The translations under genes were made by a program, and so were the position numbers. DNA of 6,695 nucleotides from Deltaproteobacteria bacterium (GTDB taxonomy: Bacteria; Desulfobacterota; Desulfobulbia; Desulfobulbales; BM004), in assembly GCA_020346205.1 (NCBI GenBank), contig CP070776.1, positions 82,563-89,257 of the forward strand, given 5' to 3'. Positions 1 to 4,774 of the stretch are shown here, one piece after another. Numbering within the stretch: the stretch's first letter is position 1; every line of letters starts with the position of its first letter. The notes below the pieces were generated by a model that saw only the letters and a list, made by a program, of their open reading frames with translations, searched no databases and was not told where the DNA came from.

Positions 1-822
1 GGGGAAATGCAGGCAGATTTTCAGGAAGGCAGATTTGAGCTTACCAAGGACAAATATGTTATTGAAGATGTTGCTCTGTCGGCCCACCTACCGGCCCTTC
101 CTAAGTTCAGGACCGGCGCCAACCAGGAGTTTCGTTTCAACAAAGCCACCTTTGGCCAACTTGTATTTACTGAAGGCAGGATAAACTGGCAGCTTGAATC
201 AGCCGACTCATTCTATATCAATAATTCCATATTCCAATGGGCTGGCGGCAATATTCAAGTCAATGACGTTAGACTGATCTTGGGCAAAGATGAGCAGTTT
301 ATAACGATTGTTTGTAAAGAACTGGATCTCATTGAGATGCTGCAGCAGTTCGGTATAAAAAATGCCGAAGGGGAGGGGTCGGTAAGCGGGAAAATCCCAG
401 TACATTTAGGCAGAAACTCTATAAAATTTGATAATGGTTTGCTCTCTTCCAAGGAGGGTGAGGGTGGAAGGATCAAAATTGGCGCCTTTGATCTTCTGTC
501 CGCCGGCATTCCAAAGAACACGCCGCAGTTCGCCCAGGTTGATTTTGCTGCCGAGGCCCTGAAAAATTTCAACTACAACTGGGTGAAACTGTTCCTCAAC
601 TCAGAGGGAGAAGACTTTATAATACAGATGCAATTGTACGGTGAACCAGTCCAGTCCCTGCCTTTCACCTACGACAGCAGTACCGGTCAACTAAAACGGA
701 CCGAAGATGCTAAGCAGGGCATAAATCAACCCATACGCCTGGATGTAAATTTCCGTTTCCCTTTGAACAGATTTTTAGGCTATAGTGGTAAAATTCAGGA
801 TATAATGGAAAAAATTAAATAA
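1..822 (+). CDS. ydbH: YdbH-like AsmA-family intermembrane lipid transport protein, C-terminal part (5' partial)
   Basis: The reading frame is open from the first base, so the ATG at 7 is probably internal and the gene continues upstream; about 273 codons remain, against roughly 880 residues in E. coli YdbH. The visible part fits the YdbH C-terminal domain (Pfam 'dicarboxylate transport' name, now considered misleading): beta-rich sequence with amphipathic strands, then the stretches LKNFNYNWVKL, LYGEPVQSLPF and IRLDVNFRFPLNRFL near the end, which match my memory of the family. In E. coli, YdbH is anchored in the inner membrane, spans the periplasm as a lipid-conducting groove and meets YnbE at the outer membrane, acting redundantly with TamB and YhdP. 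The next two genes are the expected partners, ynbE and ydbL, which strongly supports the call. The N-terminal membrane anchor is outside the window and cannot be checked. Confidence 0.85.
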   Translation, partial: GEMQADFQEGRFELTKDKYVIEDVALSAHLPALPKFRTGANQEFRFNKATFGQLVFTEGRINWQLESADSFYINNSIFQWAGGNIQVNDVRLILGKDEQFITIVCKELDLIEMLQQFGIKNAEGEGSVSGKIPVHLGRNSIKFDNGLLSSKEGEGGRIKIGAFDLLSAGIPKNTPQFAQVDFAAEALKNFNYNWVKLFLNSEGEDFIIQMQLYGEPVQSLPFTYDSSTGQLKRTEDAKQGINQPIRLDVNFRFPLNRFLGYSGKIQDIMEKIK

Positions 823-845
823 GCAGACTGAAAGCCTTGCTTATT
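818..845 (+). repeat. Inverted repeat over the ydbH stop codon
   Basis: AATAAGCA (818-825) and TGCTTATT (838-845) form a perfect 8-base stem with a 12-base loop that spans the ydbH stop codon. No T-run follows on the + strand, so it does not look like an intrinsic terminator in the operon direction. It may be an mRNA-processing or stability hairpin that sets the ratio of the large YdbH to the small YnbE. The stem is short and AT-rich, so chance is possible. Confidence 0.35.
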
Positions 846-921
846 GTAAGAAAAAGACATACTCCTATTAAAATATGCTTTTACAATCCTTGCTAACCTA
901 TGAGAACACAAGGAGAATTCT

Positions 922-1131
922 ATGAAAAAGTTATTATGTACCGCATCCCTGCTTTTGCTGTTGTTTGGCCTGGGCTGCACCAAGCATGAGGTTGAGACCA
1001 AGAGCCAGGTTGAGGTGGCACCGGTAGAGATAAAACCTATCCATATTACCATCGATGTCAATATTAGGGTGGACAGGGCACTGGATGATTTCTTTTCAGA
1101 TATAGATGAATCTGCACAGGAAATTAAGTAG
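922..1131 (+). CDS. ynbE: YnbE-like outer-membrane lipoprotein
   Basis: A 69-residue protein with a lipoprotein signal: basic MKK, a leucine-rich core (residues 10-14) and a cysteine at 19 preceded by G-L-G. The glycine at -3 is unusual, as lipoboxes mostly have Leu there. After the cysteine, VEVAPVEIKPIHITIDVNI resembles the conserved part of E. coli YnbE (short lipoprotein of about 60 residues, with a P-I-x-I-x-x-N pattern). Small size, position between ydbH and ydbL, and this motif agree. In E. coli, YnbE is tethered to the outer membrane and its beta-strands stack against the YdbH C-terminus to complete the intermembrane bridge. The start is set by AAGGAG at 910-915, six bases before the ATG. 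The gap from ydbH is 99 bases and to ydbL 44 bases, consistent with one operon. Residues 47-69 are acidic and likely helical or disordered. Confidence 0.85.
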   Translation: MKKLLCTASLLLLLFGLGCTKHEVETKSQVEVAPVEIKPIHITIDVNIRVDRALDDFFSDIDESAQEIK

Positions 1132-1175
1132 CATATAAATACACATCTAAAGTGTTGTAAATAAGGAGAACAGCG

Positions 1176-1559
1176 ATGAGAAAATATTCCATATTTTATG
1201 CAGTTATTGCTTTGTTTGCATTGTTGACTTTCACTACAGAAGGCATGTGTTTCGCCGGAGCCAGTGATATTAAGGCCAGGATGCAGGAAAGGCTGCCTAC
1301 CATCGTGCAGATGAAGGCAGACGGGATTATCGGAGAGAACAACAAGGGTTTCCTCGAGTTTGTACCTGGTGCTGCCAAGCAAAAAGAAAATGTTGTGTCA
1401 GCAGAAAACAAGGACAGGCAGGCGGTCTATAATGCCATTGCCAAACAGCAGGGCACAACAGCTGCACTTGTGGGTGAGAGGAGAGCGATCCAGATAGCAA
1501 AATCTGCCGGTTCAGGTCACTGGCTGCAGGATGAGTCCGGAAAATGGTTTAAAAAATAG
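1176..1559 (+). CDS. ydbL: YdbL-like periplasmic protein (DUF1318)
   Basis: A 127-residue secreted protein. Residues 1-27 form a Sec signal peptide (MRK, hydrophobic core 6-19, cleavage plausible after the C-F-A at 25-27). The mature part carries the DUF1318/YdbL pattern: a helix ending in a G-x-I/V-G-E motif (MKADGIIGENNKGFLE, about 46-61), then AVYNAIAKQQGTTAALVGERRA (about 83-104), and a C-terminus ending GHWLQDESGKWFKK that matches the family's aromatic tail. In E. coli, YdbL is thought to act in the periplasm as a chaperone-like modulator of YnbE multimerisation; here that role is inferred from family and neighbourhood. A good ribosome site, AAGGAGA at 1163-1169, lies six bases before the ATG. 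It is the last gene of the operon and is followed by an intrinsic terminator. Confidence 0.85.
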   Translation: MRKYSIFYAVIALFALLTFTTEGMCFAGASDIKARMQERLPTIVQMKADGIIGENNKGFLEFVPGAAKQKENVVSAENKDRQAVYNAIAKQQGTTAALVGERRAIQIAKSAGSGHWLQDESGKWFKK

Positions 1560-1584
1560 TTTAGAATAAGAAAGAGTATGACTA

Positions 1585-1622
1585 AAACAGCCGTGAGATT
1601 TTTCTCCGGCTGTTTCTTTTTA
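1585..1622 (+). terminator. Rho-independent terminator of the ydbH-ynbE-ydbL operon
   Basis: AAACAGCCG (1585-1593) pairs perfectly with CGGCTGTTT (1607-1615). A second short stem, GAGA (1595-1598) with TCTC (1603-1606), closes a TTTT loop with one bulged T at 1594. A T-rich tail (TTTCTTTTTAT, 1613-1623) follows. It lies 25 bases after the ydbL stop and 16 bases before the start chosen for the next gene. Confidence 0.9.
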
Positions 1623-1637
1623 TAAGTAGAGAAAAGA

Positions 1638-2798
1638 TTGATCAATAGTGTGAATACAGAAAGCAAATCAAAGATGAAAGCCCTTGATGCTTCTTTGCAG
1701 GAAGTATCCGAAGGGTGTACGGAGTGCAATATCTGCGTAAAACAGTGCGCCTTTTTAAAAAAATTTGGCACGCCCAAAAAGATTGCAGATGACTGGCAGC
1801 CCAATAATGAAAAGTCACTAAACATGGCATTTGAATGCAGCTTGTGCAGTCTCTGTGAAGCAGTTTGTCCTGTGAAGATTAACCCTAAACGCATGTTCCT
1901 TGAAATGCGGCGCTACGCAGTTGCAAAAGATAGGGCTGATCTAAATAAACAACGATTGCTTCTTAATTTTGAAAAGCGAGGCACTTCAAAACGTTACTCA
2001 TTTTATGGCCTGCCAACCGGATCTGATGCAGTGCTGTTTCCTGGCTGCGCCCTTGCTGGTTCAAGGCCGCATAGAGTCGAGCAGCTTTATGAAAGCATGC
2101 TGAGCTTTTTCCCCAATCTCGGTATTGCACTTGATTGTTGTACCAAACCGTCCCATGACCTTGGCCGGTCTGAATATTTTCATGCCATGTTTTATGAAAT
2201 GGAGCAATACCTCGTGAGTCACGGCATAAAAACTGTCCTTGTTGCATGCCCGAGCTGCTATGTTGTTTTTAAAAATAACAGTCAGAATCTAACTGCTCTA
2301 AGCGTTTATGAAGTACTGGCAAAGGAACCCGGGCATGGAGGAGACATGCTTTCCGCAGAACCTGTGACAATCCAGGATTCCTGCGTTGTCCGATATGAAG
2401 AAAATCTACAGAATTCAGTACGTAAGCTTATTCAGTCCAAAGGGGTATCGTACGAAGAAATGAAACACCATGGCAAAAAGACCCTTTGCTGCGGTGAAGG
2501 CGGAGGGGCTCATTTTATGTCTCCTGACCTGGCAGGCAATTGGTGTGAAATGCGTAAAACAGAAGTTGGAGGAAAGCAGATCATTACCTATTGTGCCGGC
2601 TGCGCACATTTTCTTAAAAAGGCAGGCCCTACAGCTCATCTGCTGGATCTGCTTTATGATCCTGCAGGAACTCTTGCCGGAAAAGCCAAAGTTACAAAAT
2701 CACCCTTTACGTATCTCAATCGTCTGCTGCTCAAGAGAAAGTTTCAACGCAAGAAACAGTATGGTTTCAGCAGAGAAAGAATTTTTGACAAAACTTAA
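1638..2798 (+). CDS. Iron-sulfur oxidoreductase with two 4Fe-4S motifs and two CCG domains (GlpC/HdrD type)
   Basis: A 386-residue soluble protein (counted from TTG 1638). Two ferredoxin-type motifs lie at the N-terminus: C27-x2-C30-x2-C33-x3-C37 and C67-x2-C70-x2-C73-x3-C77-P. Two cysteine-rich CCG domains follow, each with all expected cysteines: C137, C167-C168, C204, C207 and C249, C284-C285, C319, C322. This is the domain order of GlpC, HdrD and related (Fe-S)-binding subunits, which pass electrons between a quinone, disulfide or flavoprotein and a redox partner; in HdrB/HdrD, CCG domains hold non-cubane [4Fe-4S] clusters. No membrane segment and no flavoprotein partner gene is seen nearby, so the substrate cannot be named. 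The tail (LLDLLYDP, then a basic KRKFQRKKQ region) resembles that of Desulfobacterota homologues I recall. The start is uncertain: TTG 1638 has only a weak purine stretch before it, and GTG 1650 or ATG 1674 are in frame and would keep every cysteine. Confidence 0.85.
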   Translation: MINSVNTESKSKMKALDASLQEVSEGCTECNICVKQCAFLKKFGTPKKIADDWQPNNEKSLNMAFECSLCSLCEAVCPVKINPKRMFLEMRRYAVAKDRADLNKQRLLLNFEKRGTSKRYSFYGLPTGSDAVLFPGCALAGSRPHRVEQLYESMLSFFPNLGIALDCCTKPSHDLGRSEYFHAMFYEMEQYLVSHGIKTVLVACPSCYVVFKNNSQNLTALSVYEVLAKEPGHGGDMLSAEPVTIQDSCVVRYEENLQNSVRKLIQSKGVSYEEMKHHGKKTLCCGEGGGAHFMSPDLAGNWCEMRKTEVGGKQIITYCAGCAHFLKKAGPTAHLLDLLYDPAGTLAGKAKVTKSPFTYLNRLLLKRKFQRKKQYGFSRERIFDKT

Positions 2799-2833
2799 TA
2801 CTATTGAGTCAAACTTTGAATAAAATATTACCC

Positions 2834-2865
2834 TTGTGCGTTCATGAACTATTTTTTAATATAAT
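2834..2865 (+). promoter_or_regulatory. Possible sigma-70 promoter before the small membrane-protein gene
   Basis: A perfect TATAAT lies at 2860-2865, 53 bases before the ATG of the next gene. The best upstream match, TTGTGC at 2834-2839, is 20 bases away, longer than the ideal 17, so the -35 is doubtful. The 119-base gap between the iron-sulfur gene and the next gene is AT-rich, which makes a chance -10 more likely. No terminator hairpin was seen after the iron-sulfur gene. Confidence 0.35.
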
Positions 2866-2917
2866 GGTCTAGTCTTAATGAGGGATAATTATTACTTTGA
2901 AACAGGAAGACAACACA

Positions 2918-3208
2918 ATGACTGACACGGCGAATGAAGATCTTCAGGCTACTGAGAATATGGAGGAGCCTGGCATGAATGAGAAAACCGAAGCCATTGA
3001 CCAGGAATCTGATGAAAAATCTCGACCATCAGAAGGCAACTACCGGGAAGCAAGTTATGTTGTATTGTTCATTGCAGCTGTTTTTGTCATAAATGCCATG
3101 GAGACCGGCAGTTACCGTACTCCCTGGCCAGTAGCGATAGTAACCACGCTGCTCGGGCTTGGACTGTTTGGCTATTCCTGGTATCTGCAATCCCGCTCCA
3201 ACACATAA
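2918..3208 (+). CDS. Small acidic protein with two predicted membrane segments, unknown function
   Basis: I do not recognise this 96-residue protein. Residues 1-42 are strongly acidic and polar (many Glu, Asp, Asn, Thr) and likely disordered. Two hydrophobic segments follow at about 46-61 (YVVLFIAAVFVINAM) and 70-90 (WPVAIVTTLLGLGLFGYSWYL), separated by a short polar loop with an Arg, and the tail is QSRSNT. A hairpin topology with both ends in the cytoplasm is a reasonable guess. The ATG at 2918 is preferred over TTG 2897 because AGGAAGA (2904-2910) sits seven bases before it; the TTG has only GAGGGA twelve bases upstream. Codon usage resembles the neighbours. It lies alone, with 119 bases before it and 242 after it, so context gives little clue. 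Confidence 0.7.
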   Translation: MTDTANEDLQATENMEEPGMNEKTEAIDQESDEKSRPSEGNYREASYVVLFIAAVFVINAMETGSYRTPWPVAIVTTLLGLGLFGYSWYLQSRSNT

Positions 3209-3248
3209 GATATTTATACTTCGATCTAGTTACCTTTAGTTCCTTTTC

Positions 3249-3294
3249 CAGGTTTATAAGAATCATTATTCTCCAATAGTGAACCTGCATTTTT
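3249..3294 (+). terminator. Weak candidate terminator hairpin in the 242-base gap
   Basis: CAGGTT (3249-3254) pairs with AACCTG (3282-3287), extending inward by two G-T pairs and one A-T pair, and an inner stem AGAAT (3259-3263) with ATTCT (3268-3272) closes a CATT loop. TTTTT (3290-3294) follows. The layout fits a low-stability intrinsic terminator for the small membrane-protein gene. The inner part also resembles a Fur-type site, so function is uncertain. Apart from this and the possible promoter at 3390, I see nothing else in the gap 3209-3450. Confidence 0.35.
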
Positions 3295-3389
3295 CCAATA
3301 ACCACATTTAGAGCAGCCTTTAATATCATCCATATTGTTATTATTTCAGATTCTCTTTGATATAAGTCAAGGACCAGGACCAAGGTATG

Positions 3390-3398
3390 TGCTATAAA
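3390..3398 (+). promoter_or_regulatory. Possible extended -10 promoter before the cupin gene
   Basis: TGCTATAAA at 3390-3398 is an extended -10 element (TGn plus TATAAA, 5 of 6 to TATAAT). No good -35 is seen about 17 bases upstream, which is tolerable for extended -10 promoters. It would give a leader of roughly 45 bases to the cupin start. Confidence 0.35.
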
Positions 3399-3450
3399 TC
3401 AGTCGTAATTATTGCAAATATTTCAAATTTAAAAAAATGAGGAAATCTTT

Positions 3451-3771
3451 ATGATGAAAAAAATTGATTTGGATCCAGCCAGGAATTTTCATCCTGAGCA
3501 TATGAAAAAGTTCCTGGTCCACGACTCGGCCTATTTCAGAATTATTAATTTCAACCTTGGAGCCGGAGTTGTATTTCCTGTCCACTCCCATGATCTGGAC
3601 GGCCAGCTTTCTATTCTGGTTATAGAGGGGGAGGGAGAATTTTTAGGTAAGGATGATGCCGCCATTCCTGCCAAGACGGGTGATATTCTCATTTCAGACA
3701 TCCAGGAACCGCATGGTGTAAGAGCCACAACAAATATGCGTATTATTGTGACCATTGCTCCACCAATTTAA
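3451..3771 (+). CDS. Small single-domain cupin protein
   Basis: A 106-residue cytoplasmic protein made of one cupin beta-barrel. Motif 1 is seen around residues 37-59: G-A-G-V-V-F-P-V-H45-S-H47-D-L-D-G-Q52, and motif 2 around 77-91 (G-D-I-L-I-S-D-I-Q-E-P-H88-G). H45, H47 and H88 are the usual metal ligands. The fourth ligand position, normally Glu, is Gln (Q52), giving a 3-His/1-Gln set. G60-E-G-E is the loop between the motifs. Members of this size act as small metal-dependent enzymes or as ligand sensors; the substrate cannot be predicted. The start is supported by TGAGGAAA (3438-3445) at good spacing from the first of two adjacent ATGs. The gene is 130 bases before oleB, and a palindrome lies between them, so co-transcription is uncertain. 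Confidence 0.8.
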   Translation: MMKKIDLDPARNFHPEHMKKFLVHDSAYFRIINFNLGAGVVFPVHSHDLDGQLSILVIEGEGEFLGKDDAAIPAKTGDILISDIQEPHGVRATTNMRIIVTIAPPI

Positions 3772-3803
3772 ATGAAAGCATTATCTATTTGCAGCTTTTC
3801 ATT
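3771..3803 (+). repeat. Inverted repeat at the cupin stop codon
   Basis: AATGAAA (3771-3777) pairs with TTTCATT (3797-3803), continued by GC (3778-3779) with GC (3794-3795) across one bulged T. No T-run follows, so a terminator call is not justified on the + strand. It could be a 3' stability hairpin of the cupin transcript. Confidence 0.35.
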
Positions 3804-3855
3804 GGTCGTGCAATGAGATGGAATTTGGTTTTCTGTCTGGATTTTAGTATGGTGC

Positions 3856-3897
3856 TGCGTTACTATTTAAAATGATTTAATTTTAATTAATAACGCA
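3856..3897 (+). promoter_or_regulatory. 42-base imperfect palindrome before oleB, possible operator or translation-control hairpin
   Basis: The two halves are complementary about one centre at 17 of 21 positions. Outer arms TGCGTTA (3856-3862) and TAACGCA (3891-3897) match perfectly, and so do inner arms TTAAAAT (3867-3873) and ATTTTAA (3880-3886). Mismatches occur only at 3863/3890, 3866/3887, 3874/3879 and the centre pair 3876/3877. It ends four bases before the oleB ATG and covers the place where a ribosome binding site should be. It could bind a dimeric regulator as DNA or fold as RNA. Function is inference; the symmetry is directly visible. Confidence 0.6.
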
Positions 3898-3901
3898 CGT
3901 T

Positions 3902-4774
3902 ATGACGGACGAACAACTTTATCCATTTGCAGCCAAAAAAATTTCCATAGACGGCCATGATCTTTCTTTCCTGGACCAGGGACAGGGAAAGGTCATTATT
4001 ATGCTGCATGGCAATCCAACCTGGTCATTCTATTACCGAAATCTTGTAAAACAGTTACAGGAAAGCTACAGGGTGATCGTCCCTGACCATATGGGATGCG
4101 GTTATTCCGACAAACCCCAGGATTATCCCTATACCCTGAAAACCCACATAGATAATCTCGAAACACTTCTAACTGAGCTCAACATAGATAAATTCTCACT
4201 GGTGCTTCACGACTGGGGCGGAGCCATCGGTATGGGCCTGGCTGTGCGTAAACCGGAAAAGGTTGAATCCATTGTTGTTTTGAATACAGCGGCTTTCCGG
4301 TCTCAAAGGATCCCTTTACGGATCAGCCTGTGCCGTATACCGTTGATTGGAGATATCATTGTTCGCGGTTTTAACGGTTTTGCCCGAGCTGCCCTGACTA
4401 TGGCTGTAACACATAAAATGGAACCTGAGGTAGCGAGAGGTTATCTCAAACCATATGATTCCTGGTCTCATCGCATTGCAGTCCTCCGTTTTGTGCAGGA
4501 TATCCCGCTAACACCCAAAGATCCTTCATGGCAAACCCTGATGGAAATTGAGAGTGGATTGACACAGTTTCAAAACACCCCCATGCTCATTCTGTGGGGC
4601 GGTAAGGATTTTTGTTTCAACCGACACTTTTACGATGAGTGGCTGCAGAGGTTCCCGAATGCGGAAAGTCACTTTCTCCCTGATGCCGGCCACTATGTGC
4701 TGGAAGACTCCTTCATGAAAATTGCGCCACTGGTTTCAACTTTTTTTCAAAAACAGGGAAAGTATGAATCATAA
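3902..4774 (+). CDS. oleB: OleB, cis-beta-lactone decarboxylase (haloalkane dehalogenase-like alpha/beta hydrolase)
   Basis: A 290-residue protein of the HLD-III branch of the alpha/beta-hydrolase family. HGNPTW at 36-41 supplies the Asn (N38) of the pocket, D104 in LVLHDWGGAIG is the nucleophile with W105 next to it, D236 in WGGKDF is the likely acid, and H264 in DAGHYVLED is the general base. Residues 131-215 form the helical cap. OleB opens and decarboxylates the cis-beta-lactone made by OleC, giving a long-chain cis-olefin and CO2; in Xanthomonas it joins OleC and OleD in a large assembly. By sequence alone a true haloalkane dehalogenase would look similar; the overlap with oleC and oleD following makes OleB much the better call. 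The N-terminal LYPF fits the family, so ATG 3902 is right, yet no Shine-Dalgarno sequence precedes it (TTAATAACGCACGTT). No alternative in-frame start exists upstream: a stop lies at 3884. Confidence 0.9.
   Translation: MTDEQLYPFAAKKISIDGHDLSFLDQGQGKVIIMLHGNPTWSFYYRNLVKQLQESYRVIVPDHMGCGYSDKPQDYPYTLKTHIDNLETLLTELNIDKFSLVLHDWGGAIGMGLAVRKPEKVESIVVLNTAAFRSQRIPLRISLCRIPLIGDIIVRGFNGFARAALTMAVTHKMEPEVARGYLKPYDSWSHRIAVLRFVQDIPLTPKDPSWQTLMEIESGLTQFQNTPMLILWGGKDFCFNRHFYDEWLQRFPNAESHFLPDAGHYVLEDSFMKIAPLVSTFFQKQGKYES

Noticed and set aside
795..1382. 195-codon open frame on the - strand over ynbE and ydbL
   Set aside because: It lies opposite two genes with clear family matches, signal sequences and ribosome sites, and its translation shows no recognisable domain.
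2470..2823. 117-codon + strand frame overlapping the 3' end of the iron-sulfur gene
   Set aside because: It is a shifted-frame shadow: the main frame carries the second CCG domain through this region without a break.
3371..3382. Tandem GGACCA GGACCA repeat before the cupin gene
   Set aside because: Only two copies of six bases, with no further unit nearby; likely chance.
3209..3450. Possible tRNA, small RNA or riboswitch in the largest gap
   Set aside because: No cloverleaf, CCA end or known aptamer core was found by eye; only the weak hairpin and the candidate -10 stand out.
3845..3873. Sigma-70 promoter elements (TAGTAT 3845-3850, TAAAAT 3868-3873) before oleB
   Set aside because: Neither has a credible -35 at suitable spacing, and the AT-rich sequence makes -10-like matches common.
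4722..4763. Upstream start for oleC at 4722
   Set aside because: The extra 14 residues are out-of-frame oleB sequence, and ATG 4764 has a ribosome site and a family-like N-terminus.
3902..4774. Haloalkane dehalogenase as the function of the alpha/beta hydrolase
   Set aside because: The catalytic residues fit both, but the overlap with oleC and adjacency to oleD point to OleB.
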